From Pseudomonas bharatica CSV86 (GTDB lineage: Bacteria; Pseudomonadota; Gammaproteobacteria; Pseudomonadales; Pseudomonadaceae), in assembly GCF_000319305.2 (NCBI RefSeq), contig NZ_AMWJ02000002.1:930001-994000 (forward strand): a DNA stretch of 64,000 bases, written 5' to 3'. Every line of letters starts with the position of its first letter. Positions within the stretch are counted from its first letter, which is position 1. Positions 19,333 through 29,077 of this stretch are shown here, piece after piece. Below the pieces are notes generated by a model that saw only the letters and a program-made list of their open reading frames with translations, was not told the origin of the DNA and searched no databases. Both the position numbers and the translations under genes were made by a program.

Positions 19333-20030
19333 TGGACAAGGAAAAGATCCTCGACAAAGTCACCAAGCTGATGGCCTTGGCCTACAACCCAGGGGCAAAC
19401 ACCAACGAGGCAGCAACCGCATTGCGCCAGGCCCGCTCTCTCATGGCCCGGTACAACATCGAGTCCGACGAGCTTCGTGCCAGTCTCGTTCTTGAAGCAA
19501 GCATTCCAACGGGGACTCGTCGCTCGCCAGCAGACTGGCTGCACTCTCTAGCCGCTACGTGCGCGACCGCGTTCGACTGCAGCCACCTTTCCTACTACCA
19601 CCCATCGAAGGGGTACTGCTTCAAATTTCTGGGCAAGGGGATAGGTGCGGAGCTGGCTGCCTATGCCTACAGCAGTTTGATCGTGCAGTTGCAAAAAGCC
19701 CGTCGCGAGCATGTCTCGCAGCAGAAACGATGCCAGCTGAAAACCAAACGTCGTCGTGGGCAACTATTTGCCGAAGGATGGATCGCTGCGGTGGCATTCA
19801 AAGTTCGAGAGTTTGCCGGTGACCTAGATCCAGAGACCCAGGCTGATATCACTGCGTACTTAAACCTGCATCACCCACAGTTGGAACGTTCCACAATCAC
19901 GCCGAGCGAAGCCAAAGGCCATGACAGTAGCTCACTGCAAGCTGGAATTCAGCAGGGCCAGCGGGCACAGCTCCACCGTGGAGTCGGTCGCGATACACAG
20001 CCAGCCATTGCCCTCGGAGGTTCCAGATGA
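19332..20030 (+). CDS. DUF2786-domain protein
   Basis: 232 residues. The first 40 (EKILDKVTKLMALAYNPGANTNEAATALRQARSLMARYNI) match the DUF2786 pattern seen in phage and ICE proteins. A middle basic stretch QQKRCQLKTKRRRGQLFAEGW suggests nucleic-acid contact. The last 40 residues look low-complexity. It is coupled to the 38-residue ORF before it and overlaps dnaB by 4 bp (ATGA at 20027-20030). Function is unknown; the place beside a replicative helicase suggests DNA metabolism. Confidence 0.75.
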   Translation: MDKEKILDKVTKLMALAYNPGANTNEAATALRQARSLMARYNIESDELRASLVLEASIPTGTRRSPADWLHSLAATCATAFDCSHLSYYHPSKGYCFKFLGKGIGAELAAYAYSSLIVQLQKARREHVSQQKRCQLKTKRRRGQLFAEGWIAAVAFKVREFAGDLDPETQADITAYLNLHHPQLERSTITPSEAKGHDSSSLQAGIQQGQRAQLHRGVGRDTQPAIALGGSR

Positions 20031-21373
20031 TCGATCTGAACCTCTCACCACCTCACTCGATCGAGGCCGAGCAGGGGGTCTTGGGCGGGCTGATGCTAGA
20101 TAACGATGCCTGGGACCTGGTTGGTGATCGGCTACAAGCTGACGATTTCTTCCGGGGCGAGCACAAAAAAATCTTCGCGGCGATCCAGAGTTTGTCCGAG
20201 AAGAACAGCCCATTCGATGTGGTGACCATTTCCGAAGTCTTGCCGGCGCCTGAAGAAGTCGGTGGCTTGGGGTACCTCGGCGAACTCGCGAAGAACACGC
20301 CCTCCGTTGCAAACATCGTTCACTACGCGGAGATAGTTCGAAACCGCTCGCACCTTCGCCGCCTCATGTCGTTGTGCTTCCAAGGCTCCCGCGAGGCGGC
20401 CGATCAGCAAGCAGAAGCGACGGCGGTCCAGGAATTGCTCGAGCAGAAGCTCTATGCCTTGGGCGAAGGCCGCGCTGTCGGCGAATTTGCTGATTTGAAC
20501 AGCGCTCTTCTAGCGGTCGTTGAAAAGATCGACGCTCACTTCAATGGCAATGTAACCGTCACGGGCGTCCCAACCGGGATCACTGATCTCGATGAAATGA
20601 CAGGGGGTCTCCAACCCGCAGATCTGATCATCGTAGGTGCACGCCCCTCCATGGGTAAGACCTCCTTCTGCCTAAGCGTAGTAGACGCCGCTCTCACTAG
20701 TTCGCCAGACAAAATCGTCGTGATCTACAGCATGGAGATGCCAACTGAGGCGCTGATTTATCGGATGTTGGCCATCCTGGGACACATCGACTTGAGCAGA
20801 CTGTTGAAAGGCAAACTGCTGGATGAGGACTGGCCAAAACTGACTGCTGCGGTCCACAGGATGAATAGCTACGGCAACCGCCTGGTCATCGACGACAGCG
20901 CGAATCTCACCCCTGCAGCAATGCGTGCGAAAACACGGCGTGCGAGCCGGCGGTTTGGAAAGCCATGCCTGATCATGGCCGATTACCTGCAGCTAATGCA
21001 CTGTCCTGGGCAAGAAAACCGGGCAAATGAGATCGGGAAGATTTCAAACGGTCTCAAGGCAATTGCGAAAGAGTTCCACTGCCCCTTGATCGCCCTATCA
21101 CAGCTCAACCGCGAGCTGGAGCGACGGCCAAACAAGCGTCCAATCAATGCCGATCTCCGCGATGGCGGCGCCATTGAACAAGACGCCGACGTGATCATCT
21201 TCGTCTACCGGGATGAGGTCTACAACAAGGACTCCGAGCACAAGGGCATCGCCGAGCTGATCCTCGGCAAGCAGCGCCAAGGGCCGACTGGATATGTCCG
21301 TGCAGCCTTCATTGCCAATCAAACCCGCTTCGCAAACCTCACTGCCGATCACTGGCAAGGAGCCTCAGCATGA
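20027..21373 (+). CDS. dnaB: ICE-encoded replicative DNA helicase, DnaB family
   Basis: 448 residues, full length. The N-terminal DnaB domain (SIEAEQGVLGGLMLD, residues 11-25) is followed by the RecA-like motor with Walker A GARPSMGKTS (204-213), the H2 motif IMADYLQLM and the DnaB arginine-finger region near RPNKRPINADLRDGGAIEQDAD. It would form a hexamer that unwinds DNA at the replication fork. PAPI-1-type ICEs carry their own DnaB, consistent with autonomous plasmid-like replication after excision. Together with the STY4528-like protein and the iterons at 27.7 kb it forms a plausible self-contained replication module. Confidence 0.93.
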   Translation: MIDLNLSPPHSIEAEQGVLGGLMLDNDAWDLVGDRLQADDFFRGEHKKIFAAIQSLSEKNSPFDVVTISEVLPAPEEVGGLGYLGELAKNTPSVANIVHYAEIVRNRSHLRRLMSLCFQGSREAADQQAEATAVQELLEQKLYALGEGRAVGEFADLNSALLAVVEKIDAHFNGNVTVTGVPTGITDLDEMTGGLQPADLIIVGARPSMGKTSFCLSVVDAALTSSPDKIVVIYSMEMPTEALIYRMLAILGHIDLSRLLKGKLLDEDWPKLTAAVHRMNSYGNRLVIDDSANLTPAAMRAKTRRASRRFGKPCLIMADYLQLMHCPGQENRANEIGKISNGLKAIAKEFHCPLIALSQLNRELERRPNKRPINADLRDGGAIEQDADVIIFVYRDEVYNKDSEHKGIAELILGKQRQGPTGYVRAAFIANQTRFANLTADHWQGASA

Positions 21374-21558
21374 CGCGCGTTCAATCACCAGCGCTCACCC
21401 ACATGTGCCGCAACTGCGGCCGGCATTTTTCCCTGCACCAGGTGCGCGAAGTTCATGCTGCAGAGCACACGCCAGAAGGTGAAGCAGAGGTCCTAGTATG
21501 CCCGGTCTGCGGCAGCTACGACCTCGATCCTCTTTCGGAGGTGCCCAATGCAGGCTGA
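21370..21558 (+). CDS. Small zinc-ribbon protein, 62 residues
   Basis: Contains two CxxC pairs (CRNCG and CPVCG) about 30 residues apart plus several His residues, a likely zinc ribbon. It overlaps dnaB by 4 bp and the next gene by 11 bp, so it belongs to the same operon. Such small zinc ribbons often assist nucleic-acid enzymes; the partner is unknown. Confidence 0.65.
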   Translation: MTRVQSPALTHMCRNCGRHFSLHQVREVHAAEHTPEGEAEVLVCPVCGSYDLDPLSEVPNAG

Positions 21559-22075
21559 GCAGATCTACCCTTCGATCTCTGCGATCGCAAACACCGACCA
21601 ATCGGCTTTGGCCTTTGCGCACCGGTCAGGTGTAAACGCGGTTTGGCTGGAGGCTCTCGGCCAGGTTGTCTCACGACTCACCCAGTTCGGTGAGGCCACG
21701 GTGCCTGTTGAGTTGAATGAGGCTCTGCAAGAGCTTGCACGGCTGAAGTACATCGAGCTGGAGAGCGATTGTGCTGGAACGCTGGCAGCCACCCTTCTTG
21801 GCCAACCAGCCTTGCTGACCAATTACTTCTGGTCCGTATGGGTACCAAGGCACCTCCTGAGCTGCGGTCTGAAGGTCGCAGTAACCCCCCATCTGACCGA
21901 CTCCGTGGACGAGGCCAATCACTGCACCGTGGTCTTCCGCATTCCTGGATCGCGCGAAACAGCACGTGAGTTCCTCACCGACCTGGCGACCCAATACCCC
22001 GGCTGCACCCCGGAGATCGTGGCCATCCAAGCCGGTGATGCACTTTGCCAGAAGGAGGTCGGATCCAATGCGTAA
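21548..22075 (+). CDS. Hypothetical ICE protein, 175 residues (DUF2857-unrelated)
   Basis: I do not recognise this protein. It has no membrane segment or catalytic motif. The C-terminal half (HCTVVFRIPGSRETAREFLTDLATQYPG) has an alpha/beta look. It overlaps both neighbours (11 bp with the zinc ribbon, 8 bp with the HicA-like gene) and is therefore probably co-translated with the replication block. Confidence 0.65.
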   Translation: MQAEQIYPSISAIANTDQSALAFAHRSGVNAVWLEALGQVVSRLTQFGEATVPVELNEALQELARLKYIELESDCAGTLAATLLGQPALLTNYFWSVWVPRHLLSCGLKVAVTPHLTDSVDEANHCTVVFRIPGSRETAREFLTDLATQYPGCTPEIVAIQAGDALCQKEVGSNA

Positions 22076-22301
22076 CCTACTTCGCGGCGCGCACGACAGT
22101 GTCCGTCGGCTTGCCGAATTCGCCCTCTCCGAAGGCTGGACTCTCTCCCGCTCCAGCAGCGGGCATCTGAAATTCAGCAAGTCAGGCTTTACACCGATCT
22201 TCACGTCTTGCACGCCCAGCGATCGCCGTACCGAGCGTAATACTCGGGCGCTGCTCCGCCGGGCCGAGACCCAAAACACCACCTCCCGGGGGATTCAATA
22301 A
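22068..22301 (+). CDS. HicA-like small protein (YcfA/dsRBD fold)
   Basis: 77 residues. The segment [18 protein letters not shown] followed by [18 protein letters not shown] follows the HicA/YcfA pattern, in which a G-x-H histidine lies in a small double-stranded-RNA-binding-like fold. GAAGGAGGTC precedes the ATG at 22068. No HicB antitoxin is adjacent, so it may be an orphan nucleic-acid-binding protein instead of an active mRNA interferase. It overlaps the upstream gene by 8 bp and the downstream gene by 1 bp. Confidence 0.6.
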   Translation: MRNLLRGAHDSVRRLAEFALSEGWTLSRSSSGHLKFSKSGFTPIFTSCTPSDRRTERNTRALLRRAETQNTTSRGIQ

Positions 22302-23326
22302 TGCCGATTCGACATGCAATCTTTCACCAGCTCGATAAGCAGCCCGACGGCAACCCGGCCATCCTTCACGCGCGTGACTCAGAGCTCCCGGCCACGGATG
22401 CCGTCGAGGCTCTCCAGGCTGACCTGAACGACAGCTACAACGCCAAGCAAGGCAAGGTGTGGGGCTTCTTCCACGGGGAGTCGGGAGCGTACCCATTCAG
22501 CGGCTGGCTGAAACAGTACCTGGATGAGAAGCAAGACTTCACCGGCTTCACCCGTGTGTCTGTCGAGCACCTGCAGAAACTGATTGAAGAGATCAACCTG
22601 TCCACCGGTGGCCACGTGCTCTTCAGCCATTACCAGCAAGGCCTGACTGAATACCTGATGATCGCAGTCCTCCAGCAGGTCCAGACCGTTGGCCTGGATG
22701 ATGATCTCAACGTTGTCGTCTCCCGCTACCTGGACACCAATAATTTCTCCTGCGCAGCCCGGATAAACCTGAGCGAGTGGCGGAACAATCCAAACTCGAA
22801 GCAGTACATCTCAATCGTCAAAGGGAAGACTGGCAGGAAGAGCTCGGACTACTTCCGCGACTTCATCGGCTGTCAGGAAGGCGTCGACGGACCAGGTGAA
22901 ACCCGCACGCTCCTCAAGGCGTTCACCGAGTACGTCGAGAAAGAGGACCTGCCTGAAGAAAGCGCGCGTGAAAAAACCCATGCGCTCCTTGATTACGCCA
23001 CGACTCAAACGAAGCTCGGCCAGCCCCTCCATCTGCAGGAACTGTCAGAAGTCCTCGATGAAGATCGACCCCAGGCGTTCTACGACCACATCCGCAACAG
23101 GGATTACGGCTTGTCACCCGAGATCCCGGCTGACAAGCGGGTGCTCAACCAGTTCCGCCGTTTCACCGGCCGAGCCGAGGGTCTGTCCATCAGCTTTGAA
23201 GCGCATCTGCTCGGATCCAACGTCACCTACGACGCCGGCACCGGTTCCCTGACGATCAAGAACTTGCCCACTCAGCTCAAGGACCAGCTGAAACGTCGTG
23301 TCACGGAATCGGGAGAGCTTCAATGA
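22301..23326 (+). CDS. Nucleoid-associated protein, YejK/NdpA family
   Basis: 341 residues, the usual YejK length. It has the N-terminal AIFHQL core, a Phe-rich middle ([17 protein letters not shown]) and [26 protein letters not shown], typical of NdpA. Family members bind DNA or nucleoids. Mobile elements often carry copies, presumably to coat incoming DNA or modulate host expression. It is coupled to its neighbours: ATG 22301 overlaps the previous stop and its own stop overlaps the methylase start (ATGA at 23323-23326). Confidence 0.83.
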   Translation: MPIRHAIFHQLDKQPDGNPAILHARDSELPATDAVEALQADLNDSYNAKQGKVWGFFHGESGAYPFSGWLKQYLDEKQDFTGFTRVSVEHLQKLIEEINLSTGGHVLFSHYQQGLTEYLMIAVLQQVQTVGLDDDLNVVVSRYLDTNNFSCAARINLSEWRNNPNSKQYISIVKGKTGRKSSDYFRDFIGCQEGVDGPGETRTLLKAFTEYVEKEDLPEESAREKTHALLDYATTQTKLGQPLHLQELSEVLDEDRPQAFYDHIRNRDYGLSPEIPADKRVLNQFRRFTGRAEGLSISFEAHLLGSNVTYDAGTGSLTIKNLPTQLKDQLKRRVTESGELQ

Positions 23327-24204
23327 AAGAAGTTCAGCGCCCGATACTGAGGTATCACGGGGGGAAGTGGAGACTTGCTGAGTGGATCATCCAGCACTTA
23401 GCTCCCCACCACACGTACGTAGAGCCGTTTGGTGGTGCAGCATCTGTTCTGCTGCGCAAGCCTCGAAGCTCTGCGGAGATCTATAACGACCTGGACAGTG
23501 AAGTAGTCAACCTGTTCCGTATGGCCCGGGACCGTGGTGATGAACTTCGCAACGTCCTCGCACTGACCCCCTTCGCCCGGGAAGAGTTTGCTGCAAGCTA
23601 CAGCGAGACGGCAGATCCTCTTGAGCGTGCCCGGCGGATGGTACTCCGCTCCTTCCAAGGGTTTGGTAGTGCAGCTGCCAGCGGGGAGCGCACGGGGTTT
23701 CGCTCAACATCAGTTCGATCAGGCACCTCACCTGCGGTGGACTGGCGTAACTACCCCGATGCTTTAGCCACGATCATCGAGCGCTTACAGGGAGTCGTGA
23801 TCGAGCATCGCGACGCTCTGGCGATCATGGAGCACCACGATCGGCCGAGCACTCTGCATTACGTGGATCCACCCTATGTGCACTCCACTCGTAGCACGAA
23901 AGTTCGCCACACATCCACGGGCAAATCCTATCGGTACGAATTGAGTGACGAAGAACACCTGCAACTCGCCACCTTCTTGCAGAGCAGACAAGGGATGGTG
24001 GTGCTCTCAGGTTATCCCTGCGCTCTTTACGACGATCTCTACAAAGACTGGTACCGGGTAAGTAGGCAGGCATACGCCGACGGTGCGCGAGGGCGGACCG
24101 AATGCCTCTGGCTGAACCCCTCAGCCTTTCAAGGCCTGTCTCAGTTCGATTTTTTCGCTGCTGTTCCAGACCACAGCTACCGCCCCCTCATTGCCCGGCG
24201 CTGA
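23323..24204 (+). CDS. D12-class DNA N6-adenine methyltransferase
   Basis: 293 residues. The AdoMet-binding region is [13 protein letters not shown] plus [14 protein letters not shown], and the catalytic motif DPPY occurs in YVDPPYVHS (about residue 182). It transfers a methyl group to adenine N6 in DNA, Dam-like. No cognate restriction enzyme is adjacent, so it is an orphan methylase that could protect the ICE from host restriction or mark its replication origin. It overlaps the YejK-like gene by 4 bp. Confidence 0.88.
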   Translation: MKEVQRPILRYHGGKWRLAEWIIQHLAPHHTYVEPFGGAASVLLRKPRSSAEIYNDLDSEVVNLFRMARDRGDELRNVLALTPFAREEFAASYSETADPLERARRMVLRSFQGFGSAAASGERTGFRSTSVRSGTSPAVDWRNYPDALATIIERLQGVVIEHRDALAIMEHHDRPSTLHYVDPPYVHSTRSTKVRHTSTGKSYRYELSDEEHLQLATFLQSRQGMVVLSGYPCALYDDLYKDWYRVSRQAYADGARGRTECLWLNPSAFQGLSQFDFFAAVPDHSYRPLIARR

Positions 24205-24231
24205 GCGCTCCCGCATTTTTTGGAGAACATC

Positions 24232-24579
24232 ATGAATGCAACCAACTCCCGTACCGCCGACAAATTCGTAGTTCGCCTGCCGAATGGCATGCGTGAGCAA
24301 GTCGCGGAAGTGGCCCGCAAGAACCATCGGTCCATGAATAGCGAGATTATCGACCGCCTCGAACAGTCACTGAACACCCAGTTCGAGCCGGCTCAGCCGA
24401 TTCTGGACGGTTCCCTCAATGCCGAAGAACTGAAAGCCGAGCTGACCCGCGCATACCGGGTCATCGATCGCCTGCTGCAAAACGCCGCTCCTACCCAGGA
24501 CGATATCCAAGAGGTGCTGCACCTGGTCCGCAAGCAAACTCCACTGGGCCAGTCTCACGTCGCGACGGTAGGAGCTTGA
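24232..24579 (+). CDS. Arc-family ribbon-helix-helix DNA-binding protein
   Basis: 115 residues. The N-terminal 45 match Arc/MetJ-type repressors: [21 protein letters not shown] then [11 protein letters not shown]. The remaining part is a helical extension with [19 protein letters not shown]. It should bind DNA as a dimer of dimers and may regulate the parB/replication genes that start 2 bp downstream. TTTTTGGAGAACATC supplies a good ribosome site for the ATG at 24232. Confidence 0.83.
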   Translation: MNATNSRTADKFVVRLPNGMREQVAEVARKNHRSMNSEIIDRLEQSLNTQFEPAQPILDGSLNAEELKAELTRAYRVIDRLLQNAAPTQDDIQEVLHLVRKQTPLGQSHVATVGA

Positions 24580-24580
24580 T

Positions 24581-26285
24581 ATGGCCGTTACAGACCTGAA
24601 ATCCAAGCTCCTAGCTCCAGGCTTCAGCCCCACAGCCTCCAGCGCTGCCATGACCGACCCTATCGCTGATACGCCTATGGTGCTGAGCGTCGACGTTGTT
24701 CTCCCTTGGGAGGACAACCCTCGGACCACACGCAATCCCCGGTACGACGAGCTCAAGGAATCGATTCGCAACCGGGGCCTCGACACCCCCCGCCGATTAC
24801 ACGCCGTCCAGGTGAGGAGAAGTTCCGGATCCGCAACGGTGGCAATACTCGACTCACGATTCTAAAGGAGTTGTTTCAGGAGACTGGTGATCCCAAGTTC
24901 CAGACGATCAATTTCTTGTTCCGCCCTTGGGACCAAGCCCGCGGCGAGATCATCATGCTTACCGGGCACCTGGCTGAGGATCTCAAGGGTGAACTCAAGT
25001 TCATCGAACGCGCCGTGGGTGTAGGGAACGCAAAAGCGCTGTATGAATCCGAGAGTGGGGAGGTGATTGGGATTCGAGAGCTCTCTCGCCGCCTGACGAA
25101 GGACGGATACCCAATCTCCCCTTCTCATATCAGCAGGATGCTGGACACCCTGCAATATGTGTTGCCAGCCGTCCCTGGCTTGCTCTATTCAGGCCTCGGT
25201 ATCGACCGTATCACTAAGATAATTGCGCTGAGAAAATCTGCGTTGGCATGCTGGGAAAAGCATTACAGCAATGAAGGCGTCGACTTCGAAATGCTGTTCC
25301 AGGACGTCCTTGCTCAGTTCGAAGGTGAAGCAGAAGAGTTTCTGTTCCAGCGTTTCCAGGACGAGCTCATCGGCACGATGAAGAAATCGCTCCCACTGGG
25401 ATATGAGGACATTCTGCTAGAGATCACTCAACAGCAGGACAGACTTCGTCGCTCAACGCCGGTGGTTGAGCTGCCTGCAGCAGCCCCTGCTCCTGCCACT
25501 ACTCCCCCTCCTCCAGCTGCTGGTGGAGACTCGGCACCTCCCCTCCACGCCAGGCGTCTGGAAATACCGGAGGTTCTCAGAACCCCGCATCTGCACCACT
25601 TCCTCCACCTGGTCCGGCGCCGGGCACCTCGCTCACTTCTGAGGAGCAGCAGGCAAGGATTGCAGGGCATATTGTTTCCCCTGCGAACCTCAGCCAGCGG
25701 GTGATAGAGACAAAAGCGAAGCTGGCCGCACTCAGTGGCGAGACACTACCCGACTTCAACTCGAACTGCTTGGTCGCGATCCCTGTCCAGGCCGGTGGAC
25801 TGCACCCCATCACAGACCTTTGGTACATCGAACGGCAGACTGACCACCCTGCAGAGTTACGCAAGCAGGTAGCCCAGCTGGCGGTGGAGATTCTCGAGTC
25901 CGTGAACGGCCCTGGCGATATCCAGGCAATCGATGGCGGGATCGGTTTCAAGTACAAACGGCCGGACACCGAAGTTGAAGTCACTGCAACAGCTCAACAT
26001 ACGCTGACACTGCTTCAGTCATTGAGCGGGGCCATGGCCATCGCTCTGAAGATGCTGAACGAGCAACCAGATCCTGCCAGCGCATTAGCTGAGTTTGAGT
26101 TTGCAGCCGGCCTAGGCCAACTGCTGCTGGGCCAGCCCTTGAGTGCTGAACAGTCCCCAGGAGACGACGGCCGTTTGAGCGACGGAGCGCTGGTCAAGTT
26201 GTTCCGCATCATTCGGCTAGCTCGCAGGTTGATCGACTTGGAAATCGAAGAGTTCAAACGGTCCTCGGAAGCCCAGGGCAACTGA
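24581..26285 (+). pseudogene. parB: ICE ParB-family protein (PFGI-1 type), two frameshifts
   Basis: About 568 residues if repaired. The N-terminal ParB/Spo0J box reads DVVLPWEDNPRTTRNPRYDELKESIRNRGLDT. Two single-base losses interrupt it: C6 at 24786-24791 (C7 expected, giving DTPPPITRRPGEEKFRIRNGG) and C4 at 25540-25543 (C5 expected, giving SAPPPPRQAS). The central part has a helix-turn-helix (GIRELSRRLTKDGYPISPSHISRML). A Pro-rich linker near 25480-25650 leads to a C-terminal domain LSQRVIETKAKLAAL... ending RSSEAQGN. It would bind partition sites and work with Soj. Both lesions are in C runs, so artefact is likely. Confidence 0.8.
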
Positions 26286-26317
26286 ACACTCGATGAGATG
26301 AATGGGAGGGAGTCTCA

Positions 26318-27012
26318 ATGTCCAAGTCAACACTTAACGAAGCAGTTCTGTCGCAGCTTCTTGACCTGATGCGCAATGGTCAACTTCAGCGCTGTGTGGA
26401 GATGGGGGTGGAACCTGAGGTGCTGGGCCAGATCCAGCATCCCACAGTTCTCAGCTTGCTCCGCAACACACCGGTCAGTTGGGTCAACGTGTCTATCAAC
26501 AGTTCGATGATCCTCAAGCTTCTGACCGGGGCTGCGCGCTCAGAAGAGGAAACACGTCTTATTGATCGAGCGATCCGCCTGGGGCCACTACCAGCTTGCT
26601 CAACAAGTTCTTCGGGCTCACACCTCAAGAGATCGCACTGCAGCGTACCGTTATTGGGGTTCGAGCCCCGCGCGGACGGTGGCCCGAGCTTTCCGAGGAT
26701 CAAGACCATCATATTTGGCATCGCTGGACCAAGTTGATGGATGAAAACCAAGTGGAGCTCGAGGACAGCCTGGCCATGCTTGACGTTGCCATGCTGGTTG
26801 CTGAAGAGCTGAGCACAGATGGCTTAACACTTGCGCAGATCTGGTCTCGTATCACTCAGTGGATCGAACAAGGCCTGTATCCAGGCAGCAAGGAAAAGTC
26901 CCGAATATCTGAGCGTCGACAACTCACTCTGCTGGACGAGGGTGGCATACGCCGTGTCGAAGAAAGCTGCCCCGCCTCTGCCCACTTTGGAGAAGGCGAA
27001 CATAGAAAATGA
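26318..27012 (+). pseudogene. STY4526/DUF2857-like ICE protein, frameshifted
   Basis: About 231 residues if repaired. The 5' part is NEAVLSQLLDLMRNGQLQRCVEMGVEPEVLGQI and the 3' part is SLLNKFFGLTPQEIALQRTVIG. Adding one G to the G4 run at 26581-26584 joins them as RLGATTSLLNKFF. The pattern resembles the STY4526 family found beside STY4528 in Salmonella SPI-7-type and PFGI-1-type elements; this is from memory of gene order and motif, not a search. It lies directly before the candidate initiator gene and overlaps it by 4 bp (ATGA at 27009-27012). Confidence 0.68.
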
Positions 27013-28310
27013 AGCTCTCCCGGTTCCCGATTTCCACGCTCCTAGATTCGGCCTCGGGGCAACTCGAGGCCCATGTACAGAAGAAGAGAGCTGAGGACAC
27101 CGCCCCTACTGCAACACCTGCTACACCTTACTCCGGGATCATCTTCAGCGGTAATCCGCATGAAACGGTCCCGCGTAAGCTCCTGCTCGACAATCGGCTG
27201 ACCCCCTTGGAACGCAATTGTTGGCAAGTTTTCCGACTACTTGTCAATGAGGATGGAATCACTGCCTTCCCCACCTATGACCAGCTACGGCCGTACCTGG
27301 GCATGATCCCAGGGAAACATGCTTCTAGAGAAACCGTGGCAAAGGCATTGACCGTGCTCCGTCTAACCCGGTGGTTAAGCTTGGGCAGGACAGTCCGCAA
27401 TGAGATCAACGGACAGGTCCAGGGGAATGTCTATCTGCTCCACGACGAGCCTGTAACACCGGCGGAAGCGCTGGAGTTCGACAAGGACTACATGACCTTG
27501 CTGATGGATTCCATGGAGCATCAGAACAAAGCGATCAAGGACATCGCGGCCATCACCTGGCGCGAATTCACCAGCGATCCCGACGTGGGCCGACGACTCC
27601 CCTCACGCATTGACACGATTAGCGATCGGCTGAATGCCCAGACTTGGGCTGTAGAGACCAAGCAAAAAGCGCTGACCGCCCCTGAGTTCGGAATCCGAAC
27701 TCAGCAAGATTTAGCCCCGGAAACACTGGGTTCGGATTCCGAACTCAGCGCGAACTCAGCGAAACAGGGTGACCTGCCCCTCAGTTCGGAATCCGAACCC
27801 AGCCTAAAACCACTGAGTACGCCCTCAGTTCGGAATCCGAACTCTGACAGTACGTATACAAATACAGACCAGTCTGTATCTAAAAGCTTTGTACAACCGC
27901 GCGAGAGTGCAGGTGTGAATTGGTTGCTTGCCCTGGATCTACTCAGGCCAGAGGACCGTGTGAAGGCACGAGAGATCATGGGGCCAGTACCGGAGCATGT
28001 CCGAGAGGCGGTGATCAACCAGTGGAAACATCGATGCACAACTGGGAGCGTGGCCAAGCCGCTTGCATACCTGACGTCCCTTGCTGGCAAGGCCATCCGG
28101 GGCGACTTCAATGCCGAGTGGACCCCTTCAGCGCCCGCTGCAACTCCGACGCCAACGCCTCCAGCGGCACGGACGGTTGCACGCCCTGCCCAGCCCCCCG
28201 CCCAGAAGCCGGCACCGACAGCGACCGCGATGCAGACGGCGAACTCCGCGCTGAGTTCGCTCCAAGCCCTGCTTGATCCACGTCGCCGCGCGGAGCCCAC
28301 CGATGAGTGA
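27009..28310 (+). CDS. STY4528-like ICE replication protein with internal iterons
   Basis: 433 residues. The N-terminal part (RKLLLDNRLTPLERNCWQVFRLLV ... FPTYDQLRPYLG ... SRETVAKALTVLRLTRWLSL) is a winged-helix replication-initiator-like domain. The middle (residues about 220-295) is a Ser/Glu/Asn-rich linker encoded by four palindromic iterons. The C-terminal domain (VNWLLALDLLRPEDRVKAREIMGPVPEHVREAVINQW ... PLAYLTSLAGKAIRGDFN) resembles primosomal helicase-loading domains, followed by a Pro/Ala-rich tail. The order DNA-binding domain, ori-encoding linker, helicase-recruiting domain recalls lambda O. It probably recruits the ICE DnaB. The family name is from recall; the lambda parallel is inference. 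Confidence 0.72.
   Translation: MKLSRFPISTLLDSASGQLEAHVQKKRAEDTAPTATPATPYSGIIFSGNPHETVPRKLLLDNRLTPLERNCWQVFRLLVNEDGITAFPTYDQLRPYLGMIPGKHASRETVAKALTVLRLTRWLSLGRTVRNEINGQVQGNVYLLHDEPVTPAEALEFDKDYMTLLMDSMEHQNKAIKDIAAITWREFTSDPDVGRRLPSRIDTISDRLNAQTWAVETKQKALTAPEFGIRTQQDLAPETLGSDSELSANSAKQGDLPLSSESEPSLKPLSTPSVRNPNSDSTYTNTDQSVSKSFVQPRESAGVNWLLALDLLRPEDRVKAREIMGPVPEHVREAVINQWKHRCTTGSVAKPLAYLTSLAGKAIRGDFNAEWTPSAPAATPTPTPPAARTVARPAQPPAQKPAPTATAMQTANSALSSLQALLDPRRRAEPTDE
27684..27879 (+). other. Candidate replication origin: four iterons plus AT-rich palindrome
   Basis: Four odd-length palindromes with the core TTCGGAWTCCGAA occur at 27687, 27731, 27785 and 27829 (spacing 44, 54 and 44 bp). Outer bases extend to GAGTTCGGAATCCGAACTC in the best copy. 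The second copy is in the opposite orientation at the central base. They are followed by an AT-rich stretch (27849-27895) with a second palindrome ATACAGAC-CA-GTCTGTAT (27862-27879). All lie in the initiator-like gene. Iterons then an AT-rich unwinding element is the standard layout of an iteron origin. Confidence 0.6.
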
Positions 28311-29022
28311 TTGGATAAGTTCTGAGATCGGACTGGGACTTGGCTCCATCCCGTTGGGCATGCTGGTGGGTCGCCTGTGTGCCTGGGTCGCCCGCTGGCT
28401 GCCGGCCCTCCTCGAGCACCAATGGCAGCGTGATGCCCGTGAGGTACTGCGATTGGATCCCGAGAAACCTTCCGACCTTCAAGCGGCCAGAGCCCCATCG
28501 CTCAGAACCTGGACCGCGCAGATCAGCTGCGCCGCCTTGTCCCTCGTGGTGACAATGCATTGTGGGCCAACTATGCAGGCCTTCTGTGCCCTGCTGTTCT
28601 CCTGGCTGCTTCTGACTTTGAGCTTGATCGACTTTGAGCACCAATTGCTGCCAGATGCGCTGGTAATGCCAGGACTATGGGCTGGCTTAGTCCTCAACTC
28701 CTTCGGATTGTTCATAGCACTGCAGGACGCACTTTGGGGATGTGTTGTTGGCTTTGGGAGCCTCTGGTCTGTCAGTCAAATAACCGGACTAATTACTGGA
28801 CGAGAGAGCATCGGAAGAGGAGACATCAAGCTATTCGCCTTGATGGGCGCGTGGGGCGGCCTACAGCTTCTTGGTTGGACACTGGTTTGCTCTCTGCTAG
28901 GTGCGGCTCTCGCCTCCTTGTTTCTCATGCTCCTCGGAAAACTATCTACCGACACAAAAATTCCATTTGGGCCGTTCATCTCCGCCGCAGGCTGGAGCGG
29001 ATTTCTTATTCTCATTCATTAA
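28303..29022 (+). CDS. ICE prepilin peptidase (A24 aspartyl protease)
   Basis: 239 residues and strongly hydrophobic with about six membrane segments. Catalytic aspartates sit in SLIDFEHQLLPD and in GRGDIKLFALMGAW, the conserved pair of TFPP peptidases. It would cleave and methylate the prepilins PilS and PilV of the ICE pilus; their Gly-before-Phe/Met cleavage sites match. It is placed far upstream of the pil operon. The ATG at 28303 overlaps the initiator gene by 8 bp. It lacks the N-terminal zinc Cys motif (CxxC...CxxC) of chromosomal PilD. Confidence 0.85.
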   Translation: MSDWISSEIGLGLGSIPLGMLVGRLCAWVARWLPALLEHQWQRDAREVLRLDPEKPSDLQAARAPSLRTWTAQISCAALSLVVTMHCGPTMQAFCALLFSWLLLTLSLIDFEHQLLPDALVMPGLWAGLVLNSFGLFIALQDALWGCVVGFGSLWSVSQITGLITGRESIGRGDIKLFALMGAWGGLQLLGWTLVCSLLGAALASLFLMLLGKLSTDTKIPFGPFISAAGWSGFLILIH

Positions 29023-29077
29023 TTAGCAACCCTGGGAACACCACTTGGATGAGTAGTGCAAGCGGCACTACCTGGCA

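Noticed and set aside
22068-22301. A complete HicAB toxin-antitoxin pair
   Set aside because: No HicB-like antitoxin is adjacent; the next gene is a YejK-type protein.
23323-24204. A restriction-modification system
   Set aside because: Only the methylase is present; flanking genes show no nuclease motif.
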